Origin: Nocardioides gansuensis
GTDB lineage: Bacteria; Actinomycetota; Actinomycetes; Propionibacteriales; Nocardioidaceae
Direction of reading: 5' to 3'
Assembly (NCBI RefSeq): GCF_003076135.1
Contig: NZ_QDGZ01000001.1
Location: 124,001 to 188,000 of the forward strand
DNA length: 64,000 nucleotides
Positions 35,293 to 43,528 of the stretch are shown here, piece by piece. Each line of letters starts with the position of its first letter. Position 1 is the first letter of the stretch. Below the pieces are notes generated by a model. That model was given only the letters and a program-made list of their open reading frames with translations. It was not told the DNA's origin and ran no database searches. The translations under genes and the position numbers were made by a program.

Positions 35293-35796
35293 TCGAGTAG
35301 GGACGAGGGACGAGGCCCTCATCGAGACGGCGGCGACGAAGCCACGGGGCGCGGTCAGGTCGACCCAGTGCTCGTCCTCGAGACGTACGGCGCCCATGGG
35401 CGTCGCCAGGCCGGTGCCCCTTGCCTTGAGGACCGCCTCCTTGCGCGCCCACGCGCGCGCCCGGTCGAGGGGCGACTCGGCGACCTCCCCGTCCGCGAGG
35501 ACCAGCGAGGGGTCCCAGCGGGCCGCGACGGCGGCAATTGACTCGACGTCGACCCCGACGGGCGCGCGGGCGAGCACCGTCACGAGGTAGGGCCCGGACC
35601 GGGACGCCGAGACGTGCTGCGGCGCCCCGCCGTGGCGCAGCCACGGCCGCCCGTGCTCCGAGGAGCCGCAGACGGGGCAGAGTCGACCGGTCGTCACGTC
35701 GCCCGGACCCAGGAGCGCCACCGCGTGGGCGGCCAGGGCGTCATCCATGTCTCCGGCGGCCGCCCAGCGCGCGCCGCACTGCTCATGCGCCGTCAT
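35281..35796 (-). CDS. 4'-phosphopantetheinyl transferase
   Basis: 171 residues, Sfp/HetI-type but short. Magnesium motif VGVDVES (about 74-80) and WARKEAVLKARG (about 116-127) are clear. It transfers phosphopantetheine from CoA to carrier-domain Ser residues; the Ser546 carrier domain of the neighbouring NRPS-like protein is the likely target. An upstream CPVCGSSEHGRP segment is a possible small zinc site. Its 3' end overlaps the convergent peptidase gene by 12 bases and its last ~14 residues are encoded by a REP-like element. It follows the TPR gene by one base. Confidence 0.87.
   Translation of the reverse strand: MTAHEQCGARWAAAGDMDDALAAHAVALLGPGDVTTGRLCPVCGSSEHGRPWLRHGGAPQHVSASRSGPYLVTVLARAPVGVDVESIAAVAARWDPSLVLADGEVAESPLDRARAWARKEAVLKARGTGLATPMGAVRLEDEHWVDLTAPRGFVAAVSMRASSLVPTRSAD
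35288..35327. repeat. REP-like palindrome spanning two convergent stops
   Basis: TGATCGAGTAGGG (35290-35302) and CCCTCATCGAGAC (35316-35328) are the two arms; the first contains the TGA stop of the M1 peptidase. On the other strand the element encodes the C-terminal MRASSLVPTRSAD-like tail of the phosphopantetheinyl transferase. Same family as 30500-30543. Confidence 0.6.
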
Positions 35797-35797
35797 C

Positions 35798-36190
35798 TCA
35801 GGCGCGGTAGCCGCCGAGCAGCTCGGCGAGCTTGAGGTGGCCGCGGGCCTCGTCCTTCTTGCCCTGCCGCTGCAGCGCCCGCCCGACGAGCAGGTGGGCG
35901 TAGGCCTCGCCCGGCTCGTCCTCGAGCAGCGACTCGGCCGTCTCGATGGTGCGGTTCAGCTGGGCGGAGTGGAAGTAGGCGCGAGCCAGGAGGAGTCGGA
36001 CGTCGATCAGGGCGTGACCGAAGTCCGCGGCCTCCGGCGAGTCGATGAGATCGCGGAGCATCACTGCGGCCTCTCGGTAGGCGCGCTGGTCGAACAGGGC
36101 CTGGGCGCGGCGCCAGCGGTCGTGGGGACTGTCCCCGAGCATGCCGGCGTGGCCGCGCAGCAGCTCCTCGAAGGGCGTGAAGTCGGTCAT
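35798..36190 (-). CDS. TPR-repeat protein
   Basis: 130 residues with about three tetratricopeptide repeats (RRAQALFDQRAYREAAVMLRDLI; LLLARAYFHSAQLNRTIETAESLL; YAHLLVGRALQRQGKKDEARGHLKLA given in part), a protein-interaction scaffold. The N terminus MTDFTPFEELLRGHAG closely matches the last residues of the FMN reductase encoded at 37477-38163 (VTPFESLLRGHAG). Start 36190 is preferred over ATG 36226. It is one base upstream of the phosphopantetheinyl transferase gene, so they form an operon. Confidence 0.83.
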   Translation of the reverse strand: MTDFTPFEELLRGHAGMLGDSPHDRWRRAQALFDQRAYREAAVMLRDLIDSPEAADFGHALIDVRLLLARAYFHSAQLNRTIETAESLLEDEPGEAYAHLLVGRALQRQGKKDEARGHLKLAELLGGYRA

Positions 36191-36277
36191 CGCAGTGACT
36201 CCTCTCGCCGATGCCAACACGCCCATGGTGCGCTCTGATTCCCGGAATATCGGGGGACCAACGCCGGTTCAGAGTGA

Positions 36278-36283
36278 TAGAAT
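36278..36283 (+). promoter_or_regulatory. Promoter of the flavin oxidoreductase operon
   Basis: TAGAAT is a good -10 hexamer 25 bases upstream of ATG 36308; a GGAG ribosome-binding site follows, so this transcript has a leader, unlike many neighbours. A short CCCG-six-bases-CGGG repeat at 36241-36254 may be a regulator site. Confidence 0.5.
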
Positions 36284-36307
36284 CTTCAACTACCAGCAGG
36301 AGCACTC

Positions 36308-37480
36308 ATGCAGATCGGCATCTTCAGCGTCGGCGACGTGACTCCCGACCCGACGACGGGCAAGACCCCCAGCGAGCACGAGCGCATCGAGGCGATGACC
36401 CAGATCGCGCTCAAGGCCGAGGAGGTCGGGCTCGACGTGTTCGCCACCGGCGAGCACCACAACCCGCCGTTCGTGCCGAGCGCGCCCACCACCCACCTGG
36501 CCTTCATCGCCGCGAAGACGGAGCGGCTGCTCCTCTCGACCGCGACCACCCTGATCACGACCACCGACCCGGTCCGGATCGCGGAGGACTACGCCTTCCT
36601 CCAGCACCTCTCCGGCGGCCGCGTCGACCTGATGATGGGGCGCGGCAACACCGGTCCGGTCTATCCCTGGTTCGGCAAGGACATCCGCGACGGCATCAAG
36701 CTCGCGGTGGAGAGCTACCACCTGCTGCGCAAGCTGTGGCGCGAGCCGGTCGTCACCTGGCAGGGCCAGTTCCGCACGCCGCTGCAGGGCTTCACCTCCA
36801 CGCCCGCGCCGCTCGACGGCACCCCGCCGTTCGTGTGGCACGGCTCGATCCGCTCGACCGAGATCGCCGAGCAGGCGGCCTACTACGGCGACGGGTTCTT
36901 CCACAACAACATCTTCTGGAACCCCGAGCACACCGCCCAGATGGTCGCGCTCTACCGCCGCCGTTTCGAGCACTACGGCCACGGCTCGGCCGACCAGGCG
37001 ATCGTCGGCCTCGGCGGCCAGGCGTTCATGGCCGAGACCGAGGCCGAGGCCAAGCGGTTCTTCCGTCCTTACTTCGACAACGCCCCGGTCTACGGCCACG
37101 GTCCCTCGCTGGAGGAGTTCACGGCCGCCACGCCGCTGACCGTCGGCACGCCGGAGATGGTCATCGAGCGCACCCTCGCGTTCGCCGACAACGTCGGTGA
37201 CTACCAGCGCCAGCTGTTCCTGATGGACCACGCCGGCCTGCCGCTCCCGGTCGTGCTCGAGCAGCTCGAGATCCTCGGCAAGGAGGTCGTGCCGGTGCTG
37301 CGCGCCGAGTTCGAGCGCCGCCGCCCCGCCCACGTGCCCAGCGATCCGCCCACCCATGCCAGTCTCGTGGCCGCCGGCCCCGAGGCGCCGCACCACCTCG
37401 TCGAGCCCGCCCGCGCCCGCGCGGAGGCCCTCGCCCAGGAGTCCGCCCAGGAGTCCGCCCAGGAAGGAGCCCAGCAGTGA
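36308..37480 (+). CDS. LLM flavin-dependent oxidoreductase, CE1758 type
   Basis: 390 residues, luciferase-like monooxygenase of the CE1758 family, which is defined by being paired with a CE1759-type FMN reductase. Blocks: MQIGIFSVGDVTPDP start, VFATGEHHNPPF (about 44-55), LSGGRVDLMMGRGNTGPVYPWFG (about 102-124), FVWHGSIRST. The C-terminal ~45 residues are an extension ending in a repeated AQES/AQEG motif encoded by a 12-base tandem repeat (about 37434-37467). The reductase starts in the stop codon of this gene. FMNH2 from the partner would feed this monooxygenase; substrate unknown. Confidence 0.88.
   Translation: MQIGIFSVGDVTPDPTTGKTPSEHERIEAMTQIALKAEEVGLDVFATGEHHNPPFVPSAPTTHLAFIAAKTERLLLSTATTLITTTDPVRIAEDYAFLQHLSGGRVDLMMGRGNTGPVYPWFGKDIRDGIKLAVESYHLLRKLWREPVVTWQGQFRTPLQGFTSTPAPLDGTPPFVWHGSIRSTEIAEQAAYYGDGFFHNNIFWNPEHTAQMVALYRRRFEHYGHGSADQAIVGLGGQAFMAETEAEAKRFFRPYFDNAPVYGHGPSLEEFTAATPLTVGTPEMVIERTLAFADNVGDYQRQLFLMDHAGLPLPVVLEQLEILGKEVVPVLRAEFERRRPAHVPSDPPTHASLVAAGPEAPHHLVEPARARAEALAQESAQESAQEGAQQ
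37434..37467 (+). repeat. 12-base tandem repeat in the oxidoreductase tail
   Basis: GCCCAGGAGTCC occurs twice in tandem, followed by GCCCAGGAAGGA and GCCCAGCAG. The third, altered unit supplies the AAGGAG ribosome-binding site of the next gene, so the repeat number cannot change freely at that end. Confidence 0.7.
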
Positions 37481-38163
37481 CCCGTCGCATCGTCGTCGTC
37501 TCCGCCGGCCTCAGCGTCCCCTCGTCCACCCGGCTGCTCGCCGACCAGCTCGCCGACGCCGTCTCCGCCCAGGTCACGGCGCGCGGTGAGGCGGTCGCGT
37601 ACGACGTCATCGAGCTGCGTGAGCTGGCCGCTGACCTCGCCTCGTTCATGACCACGGGCGGCATGCCGACGCCCGCCCTCGCCCGGGCGCGCGAGCTGGT
37701 CTCGGCGGCCGACGGCCTGATCGCCGTCACTCCGGTGTTCAGCGCCAGCTACTCCGGGCTGTTCAAGATGTTCTTCGACGCCCTCGACCCGGGCACCTCC
37801 GAGACCGGCGCGCTCAACGGGATGCCGGTGCTGATCGCCGCCACCGCTGGCACGGCGCGCCACTCGCTGGTGCTCGACTTCGCGATGCGCCCGCTCTTCA
37901 CCTACCTGCGGGCCGTCGTCGTGCCGACCGGCGTCTTCGCGGCCACCGAGGACTTCGGCGCGTCCGGACTCACCGAGCGGGTCGCCCGCGCGGCGGCCGA
38001 GCTGGCCAACCTCGTCGTCGCCGAGTCCGACCACGTCGCCGGTTTCGCGCCGGACCTGACTGCCGCCAGGCGGCGTACGGACGGCCGGCGGCGTACGGAC
38101 GGCAACGGGGTCGCGGCCGAGGTCACGCCCTTCGAGTCGCTCCTGCGCGGGCACGCGGGCTGA
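37477..38163 (+). CDS. FMN reductase, CE1759 type
   Basis: 228 residues, NADPH-dependent FMN reductase with a flavodoxin-like fold: VVSAGLSVPSSTRLLADQLA binds the FMN phosphate (about 7-26), PVFSASYSGLFKMFFDAL (about 85-102) and PVLIAATAGTARHSLVLD are family blocks. It supplies reduced FMN to the monooxygenase encoded upstream; GTG 37477 overlaps that stop and AAGGAG lies nine bases upstream. Residues ~197-208 (RRTDGRRRTDG) come from an 18-base tandem duplication, and the protein ends VTPFESLLRGHAG, shared with the nearby TPR protein. Confidence 0.88.
   Translation: MTRRIVVVSAGLSVPSSTRLLADQLADAVSAQVTARGEAVAYDVIELRELAADLASFMTTGGMPTPALARARELVSAADGLIAVTPVFSASYSGLFKMFFDALDPGTSETGALNGMPVLIAATAGTARHSLVLDFAMRPLFTYLRAVVVPTGVFAATEDFGASGLTERVARAAAELANLVVAESDHVAGFAPDLTAARRRTDGRRRTDGNGVAAEVTPFESLLRGHAG
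38068..38103 (+). repeat. 18-base tandem duplication in the FMN reductase gene
   Basis: GGCGGCGTACGGACGGCC is repeated directly (second copy ends gca instead of gcc). It doubles the peptide RRTDGR in a linker before the C-terminal motif, keeping the frame. Confidence 0.6.
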
Positions 38164-38245
38164 GGGCCTTCACGGGGTCGGTGCGCCTCACTAGCGTGGG
38201 GTGCACCGACTCCCATCCAGGAAGTCCCGTGAGGAAGGCAGTGCG

Positions 38246-38683
38246 ATGACCACGACCCTCAACCCCTACCTCAACTTCCTCGACGGGAAGGCGCGGGAGG
38301 CGATGGAGTTCTACCAGTCCATCCTCGGGGGCGACCTCACGGTGATGACCTTCGGCGACATGGGCATGGAGGGCGACGTCGGCTCCCAGGTGATGCACGC
38401 GCAGCTGCAGACCGACGCGGGCTTCACCCTGATGGGTGCCGACGCCCCCGAGGGGATGGTCCAGGTGACCGTCGGCAACAACGTCTCGGTGTCGATCAGC
38501 GGCGACGAGCTCGATCTGCTCCAGGGCTACTTCGAGAAGCTCTCCGACGGCGGCACGGTGACGATGCCGTTGGACAAGCAGGCCTGGGGCGACGTGTTCG
38601 GCGCCTGCGTCGACAAGTACGGGATCAACTGGCTCGTCGACATCTACGAGACGCCCGCCGAGGGCGCACCCGCCGGGGTCTGA
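38246..38683 (+). CDS. VOC-superfamily (PhnB-like) protein
   Basis: 145 residues, glyoxalase/bleomycin-resistance fold of the PhnB/DUF1428-like type: LNPYLNFLDGKAREAMEFYQSILGG (given in parts; about 5-29), VMHAQLQTDAGFTLMGADAPEG (about 50-71) and WGDVFGACVDKYGINWLVDI (about 112-131). Such proteins often bind small ligands without a known reaction. A GAGGAAGG ribosome-binding site precedes the ATG. Monocistronic. Confidence 0.85.
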   Translation: MTTTLNPYLNFLDGKAREAMEFYQSILGGDLTVMTFGDMGMEGDVGSQVMHAQLQTDAGFTLMGADAPEGMVQVTVGNNVSVSISGDELDLLQGYFEKLSDGGTVTMPLDKQAWGDVFGACVDKYGINWLVDIYETPAEGAPAGV

Positions 38684-38735
38684 GCACCCCTCGTAGCGCT
38701 GATGAGAGATCGCCACGCGGCGCCGGCGTCGGGCG

Positions 38736-40277
38736 TCACCAGGGCGACGGCTCGTAGTCCTTCACGAAGCAGCCGAAGAGGTCGTCGCCCGCCTCGCCGC
38801 GGACGATCGGGTCATAGACCCGGGCAGCGCCGTCGACCAGGTCGAGCGGCGCGTGCCACCCTTCGGCGGCGATCCGCAGCTTCTCCTGGTGCGGCCGCTC
38901 GTCGGTGATCCAGCCGGTGTCGACCGCGGTCATCAGGATCCCGTCGGTCTCGAACATCTCGCCCGCGCTGGTGCGCGTGAGCATGTTGAGCGCCGCCTTG
39001 GCCATGTTGGTGTGCGGATGGCCGGCACCCTTGTAGCGCCGGGAGAACTGGCCCTCCATCGCCGAGACGTTGACGACGTAGGCGCGCTTCGACGGCGCCC
39101 GCCGCGCGGCCTCGGCCAGGGCCGGGCGCAGCCGCGAGACCAGCAGGAACGGCGCGATCGAGTTGCACAGCTGCACCTCGAGGAGCTCCAGCGGGTCGAC
39201 CTCGCCGACGGTCTGGGTCCAGGAGTTGTTGGTCTGTACGTCGGGGAGCAGGCCGCCGGCGTCCACGGCCGTGCCCGCGACGTGGGCCTCCAGCGAGGCC
39301 GAGCCGGCCTTCAGCGCCTGCCTGGAGAGGGAGAGCGCCGTCAGGGTGGCGGCGTTGTGCACGGCCAGCGCGTGCTCGGCCGACTCGCCTTCGTGGTGGG
39401 CGACGGCGACGTCGGCCAGCGCGCCGGCGATGACGGCCGGGTGGGCCTCGCTGATCCGGTCGAAGGTGACCATCTCCGGGAGCTCCATGCCCCCGGGAAC
39501 GAGGTCGGAGGGCAGCGGCGCGGACTCTCCCTCGACGAGCGGGGCGTAGGCGCCGGGCGTGCGGCGCACCGTCTGGCAGGCGTTGTTGACCAGGATGTCG
39601 AGCGGGCCCGCGGCCGCGACGTCGTCCGCCAGGGAGATCACCTGGGTCGGGTCGCGCAGGTCGATGCCGACCACCTTGAGCCGGTGCAGCCAGTCGCCGC
39701 TGTCCTCCAGGGAGCTGAAGCGGCGTACGGCATCACGCGGGAACCGCGTCGTGATCGTGGTGTGGGCGCCGTCGCGCAGCAGGCGCAGCGCGATGTACAT
39801 CCCGATCTTGGCGCGGCCACCGGTCAGCAGGGCGCGCTTGCCGGTGAGGTCGGTGCGCTGGTCGCGCTTGGCGTGCGACTTCGTGGCGCAGCGGGGGCAG
39901 AGCCAGTGGTAGAACGCGTCGACGAGGGTGAAGTCCTCCTTGCAGATGTAGCACCCGCGGGCGGTGATCAGCTCACCCGCGAACGCGCCCTGCGCCGTGG
40001 AGACCAGCGGGATGCCGGCGGTCTCGTCGTCGATCCGCATCGGCGATCCGGTGGCGGTCCGCTCGATGATCTGCTGGTCGTGGCGCTGCCGCTCCTCGCG
40101 GATCTCCGCCCGGCGCGCCTTCTTGATCAGCTTGTACATGAAGGACGCCTCACGCTTGACCGTCCGGATGTCCGGGTGGTCCGGCGGCAGGCTCGGCAGC
40201 TCGCGCAGCACCTTGAGGGCGATGGCGAGCTCGCCGGGGTCGATGCCAGGAGGCGGTGGTGCAGGAGCGTCGTTCAC
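38736..40277 (-). CDS. SDR-fold protein with N-terminal zinc-ribbon
   Basis: 513 residues, twice the length of a usual short-chain dehydrogenase. Residues ~35-75 are a charged helix, ~108-132 hold C-x2-C and C-x2-C pairs (GCYICKEDF and WLCPRCATK), a zinc-ribbon; from ~145 a Rossmann fold starts with LLTGGRAKIGMYIA (TGxxxxIG) and has DILVNNAC (the NNAG strand). The catalytic Ser is in VVNVSAMEG, but the Y-x-x-x-K position reads T-N-M-A-K (HTNMAKAAL, about 423), so the catalytic Tyr is missing. Whether it is an active reductase is open. No operon partner. Confidence 0.8.
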   Translation of the reverse strand: MNDAPAPPPPGIDPGELAIALKVLRELPSLPPDHPDIRTVKREASFMYKLIKKARRAEIREERQRHDQQIIERTATGSPMRIDDETAGIPLVSTAQGAFAGELITARGCYICKEDFTLVDAFYHWLCPRCATKSHAKRDQRTDLTGKRALLTGGRAKIGMYIALRLLRDGAHTTITTRFPRDAVRRFSSLEDSGDWLHRLKVVGIDLRDPTQVISLADDVAAAGPLDILVNNACQTVRRTPGAYAPLVEGESAPLPSDLVPGGMELPEMVTFDRISEAHPAVIAGALADVAVAHHEGESAEHALAVHNAATLTALSLSRQALKAGSASLEAHVAGTAVDAGGLLPDVQTNNSWTQTVGEVDPLELLEVQLCNSIAPFLLVSRLRPALAEAARRAPSKRAYVVNVSAMEGQFSRRYKGAGHPHTNMAKAALNMLTRTSAGEMFETDGILMTAVDTGWITDERPHQEKLRIAAEGWHAPLDLVDGAARVYDPIVRGEAGDDLFGCFVKDYEPSPW

Positions 40278-40311
40278 CGGAGAAGGGTATGACCGCGCCC
40301 GGCCGGGGACC

Positions 40312-42609
40312 TCACTGGCGGACGATCTCCCTGAAGGCCTTCCCCTGCCAGCCCGTCATCGACCGGCGCGGGACCCTCGGCAGCGCGCGACCGCCGTACG
40401 CCACCTTGCCGGAGGCGTCGGAGTAGGTCAGCCAGGTCTCGGCGACGCCCTGCCCGAGGCCGGGCTGCAACCAGTCGCAGACACCGCCGGGGAAGGTGGC
40501 CTGGAGCGTGGCCCACTCGGCGTCGGTGAACGGGATGGGGTGGCCGCCGACGTAGGTGTAGGCGGCGCGGTCGAGCGGCACCAGCCGGCAGGCCAGCACG
40601 TCGTTGGTCGCGGGTCCGCCGGCCTCCTGGCGCGGGGTCGAGAGGTGGGTGCGGGCGAGGTCGTTCTCGCAGAGCACGCCGGGCACGCCGTCGGCGTGGC
40701 ACCGGTCGGTGAGGGTGGCAGGCCGGTCCTCGACGATCTTCTGCGCGAGCGGCACCGGCCGGCGGTCCTTCTCCACGGCCGCCAGCCACTCGTCCATCCG
40801 GTCGAACGCCTCGACCGGCCAGGCGAGGTCCCCGACCAGCGGCGTCGGGCCGAACCACTCGACCCGGTTGTCGGTGTGGCCCTGGTCGCGCTGCAGCCTC
40901 AGGTGGCTCCACACCGCGTGCGAGTAGTCGTGGGCGACCCCCGGGTCGGGGCCGCCGTGGTTGATCATCGCCACCTCGTCGGTGTGCGTGAACTCGTTGA
41001 GCAGGCCGGTGCGGTAGGCCCGCGCGACCGAGGCCGGGTCGCCGAGCAGGCGGCCGGCGGTGAGCTCGTTGTTGACGTCCAGGCCGCCGAGCTTGGCGTT
41101 GAGGTCCACGAACTGCGCCGGCGTGATCCGACCACCGAGCAGCGCGTTGAGCCCGTACTGGATGCCGGCGTTGCCGACGGGGAAGCCGGCGAACCCGTGC
41201 CCTGCCGCCTTCTCCTGCGCGCTCCACACCGACTGCGGCCGGCGGCCGAGCTGGTTGACCATCAGGTCCAGCACCGAGCACCGGACCCCACCGGGGTTGG
41301 TCTCGGAGTCGTAGCGGGTCGTGCGGTCACCGGGCACCGGGTGGGGCACGCCTCCGCACGGCAGCTCGGGGTCGAAGGCCTTCTTGAAGAGCAGTTCGTC
41401 GGCCGTGACGGCGTTGGCGTGCGTGAGGTGTCCCTCGACGTCCGCCATCTGGGTCGGCGACCACAGCACGCCCGCGCCCCAGCGCGACGGGTGCTCGAAG
41501 TAGAGGCGCATCAGGTGGTAGTCGGCGAACTGGGCGCCGGGGCTCATCACGTCGGGGTAGGAGCAGGTGACGACCAGGCCCTGGTAGATGCCCGGGTAGG
41601 CGTTGGCGATGGTGTGCTGGGCGACCGAGCCGCCGCTGCAGCCGGTGCCGATGGTGTAGCGCAGGGTGCCGTAGCGCTCGACCACCCGCTCCTTGGCCAT
41701 CATCAGCGACTCGGCGTTGTAGGCCACGTTGCAGTTGTGGCCGGTGTTGCTCAGCGAGGTGGCCATCACCGCGAACCCGCGGCTGAGCGCCTCGACGTAG
41801 GTGTCCTTGGCCCCGGCGACCCGCAGGGTGCCGGCGGAGTCCTGCAGGTTCGGATCCTCCGGGTGGTACGACGCGCCGCACCCGCCGCCGTGGGTGACCA
41901 GCAGCTTGTGGTTCCACTGGTCCTGCGGCCGCCACGCGTGCCAGCGCTTGCCCGGTCGGAAGAGGGTGAGGATCGAGTAGCGGTCGCGGTCGGCGTAGCC
42001 GTCCTCGCGCCGCACGATGAACGGCACGCGGACGCCCCGGTCGGTGGTCGTGGTGGCGACGTCGGTCGGCGAGTTCTTCCTCGAGTAGGGCTTCAGGCCG
42101 GCCGGCCCGCCGCTCGGCTGGTAGAGCCAGGAGTAGCGCGGCGGCTCGTTGCACCGGGCGTCGCGGGCGGTGTCCTGGCAGTCGTAGGCCACGTGCACCG
42201 GGCCGGTGAGCACCGGCCCGCCCTGGTCGTGGTTGGTGACCACGGCCTTCGTGGTCCGGGCGCCCTTCGCGCTGGCCACCACGAGGTTGCGGCCGTTCTT
42301 CAGGCGGCGGACCAGGCCGACGTACGTCTGCGGCGCCGTGTGCCGGAAGTGCTTGGTGACCACACGACCGCCGACGGTGATGACGAGGTGCCGGCGCCTG
42401 ACCTGCCGGGGCAGCCGGACCTTCAGCAGCACGTCGCCGCCCGACACCAGGTCGGCCCGGTTGGAGAGCACCTGGAGGACGATTCTGCCCGCCTTCGGCG
42501 GAGCCGCGGCGGGGGCCGTGGGGGCCGGGGAGGCCGGGGTGGGAGTCCCGCTGGAGAGGAGGAGCGCCAGGGCCGAGACCAGGGACACGAGGGTGCGCTG
42601 CAGTGGCAT
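40312..42609 (-). CDS. Secreted DUF6351-type tannase/esterase-like protein
   Basis: 765 residues. Residues 1-~30 are a signal peptide followed by an Ala/Pro/Thr linker (~22-40), so the protein is exported. Residues ~40-110 are a beta-rich domain; the remainder is an alpha/beta-hydrolase-like region with nucleophile elbow GTGCSGGSVAQH (about 322-333) and conserved HGGGCGASY (oxyanion side) near 239. DUF6351 is related to tannase/feruloyl esterase-like hydrolases. Seven or more Cys suggest extracellular disulfides. Divergent from the ABC operon. Confidence 0.82.
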   Translation of the reverse strand: MPLQRTLVSLVSALALLLSSGTPTPASPAPTAPAAAPPKAGRIVLQVLSNRADLVSGGDVLLKVRLPRQVRRRHLVITVGGRVVTKHFRHTAPQTYVGLVRRLKNGRNLVVASAKGARTTKAVVTNHDQGGPVLTGPVHVAYDCQDTARDARCNEPPRYSWLYQPSGGPAGLKPYSRKNSPTDVATTTTDRGVRVPFIVRREDGYADRDRYSILTLFRPGKRWHAWRPQDQWNHKLLVTHGGGCGASYHPEDPNLQDSAGTLRVAGAKDTYVEALSRGFAVMATSLSNTGHNCNVAYNAESLMMAKERVVERYGTLRYTIGTGCSGGSVAQHTIANAYPGIYQGLVVTCSYPDVMSPGAQFADYHLMRLYFEHPSRWGAGVLWSPTQMADVEGHLTHANAVTADELLFKKAFDPELPCGGVPHPVPGDRTTRYDSETNPGGVRCSVLDLMVNQLGRRPQSVWSAQEKAAGHGFAGFPVGNAGIQYGLNALLGGRITPAQFVDLNAKLGGLDVNNELTAGRLLGDPASVARAYRTGLLNEFTHTDEVAMINHGGPDPGVAHDYSHAVWSHLRLQRDQGHTDNRVEWFGPTPLVGDLAWPVEAFDRMDEWLAAVEKDRRPVPLAQKIVEDRPATLTDRCHADGVPGVLCENDLARTHLSTPRQEAGGPATNDVLACRLVPLDRAAYTYVGGHPIPFTDAEWATLQATFPGGVCDWLQPGLGQGVAETWLTYSDASGKVAYGGRALPRVPRRSMTGWQGKAFREIVRQ

Positions 42610-42643
42610 GCCGAGTCAACGACGGGGGGTGAGCCCGGTCACG

Positions 42644-42649
42644 TATCGT
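42644..42649 (+). promoter_or_regulatory. -10 element of the ABC/FtsX operon
   Basis: TATCGT ends six bases before GTG 42656; no ribosome-binding site, so translation is probably leaderless and the GTG at 42656 is the start. Confidence 0.5.
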
Positions 42650-42655
42650 GACCGC

Positions 42656-43528
42656 GTGGAGGCCACCGGACTGGGAGTGCGGTGCGAGGGCGTCGTACAC
42701 CTCTACCGCACCTTCGGCGGCCACGACGTGGTCGCGCTCCGGGGCGTCGACCTGGTGATCGCCCCAGGCGAGCGGGTGGCCTTCCTCGGCCCGAGCGGCT
42801 CCGGCAAGTCGACGCTGCTGACCCTCCTCGGCGGCATCCAGAAGCCCAGCGCGGGCCGCATCTTCCTCGGCGACGCCGAGATCTCCCGGATGGGGGAGCG
42901 CCAGCTCTCGCGGATCCGCTCCCGCCAGGTCTCCACCATGCTGCAGGGCGCGACCCGCAACCTGCTCCCCTACGCGACCGCCCGGCAGAACATCGCCTTC
43001 GCCCGCCTCTCCCTCACGGCGGAGGAGAAGCGCGAGGCCCTCGTCGACCGCGAGCTGCTGCGCCGGGTCGGACTGGAGGAGCAGGTCGACCAGGTCGTCT
43101 CGACCATGTCAGGCGGACAGCGCCAGCGACTCGCCCTGGCCTGCGCGGTCGCCACGGCGCCGCGGCTGCTGCTAGCCGACGAGCCCACCAGCCAGCTCGG
43201 CCACGAGGACCGCGACCACGTCCTCCACCTGATCCACTCCCTCGGCGACGACTTCGGGACCACGATCGTCGTCGTCACCCACCAGCCGGAGGTGGCCGAG
43301 ACCTTCCCGCGCTCGGTCAAGATGCTGGGCGGCCGGGTGGGCGCGGAGGGCCGCGAGGGCTCGGAGTACGCCGTGGTCGGCGAGGACGGCGTCCTGCACC
43401 TCCCCGGCCACGTCGCGGCCGACTGGCCGGCGGGCACGCTGGTGCGGTTCGAGGACGACGGCGACGGTCGGCTCGTCCTCACCCGGGCCACGCACGAGAG
43501 GGTCACGCAGGAGGGCGCACAGCCGTGA
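42656..43528 (+). CDS. ABC transporter ATP-binding protein (MacB/LolD type)
   Basis: 290 residues. Walker A GPSGSGKSTLL at ~45-55, Q-loop around LQGATRN, signature MSGGQRQRLALA (about 144-155), Walker B LLLADEPTSQLG with the catalytic Glu, His-loop VVTHQPEVAE. A C-terminal ~60-residue extension (HLPGHVAADWPAGTLVRFEDD) is unusual. This subfamily energises FtsX-type permeases for export or lipoprotein release. It is the first of four overlapping genes. Confidence 0.9.
   Translation: MEATGLGVRCEGVVHLYRTFGGHDVVALRGVDLVIAPGERVAFLGPSGSGKSTLLTLLGGIQKPSAGRIFLGDAEISRMGERQLSRIRSRQVSTMLQGATRNLLPYATARQNIAFARLSLTAEEKREALVDRELLRRVGLEEQVDQVVSTMSGGQRQRLALACAVATAPRLLLADEPTSQLGHEDRDHVLHLIHSLGDDFGTTIVVVTHQPEVAETFPRSVKMLGGRVGAEGREGSEYAVVGEDGVLHLPGHVAADWPAGTLVRFEDDGDGRLVLTRATHERVTQEGAQP

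Noticed and set aside
37434..37467. Repeat array that could suggest CRISPR or a VNTR locus
   Set aside because: Units are 12 bases, in frame and without spacers; it is a protein-coding tandem repeat.
39964..42651. 895-codon plus-strand frame opposite the esterase-like gene
   Set aside because: Shadow of the DUF6351 gene: no domain, repetitive R/G/V/H composition, and it would overlap the ABC operon promoter.
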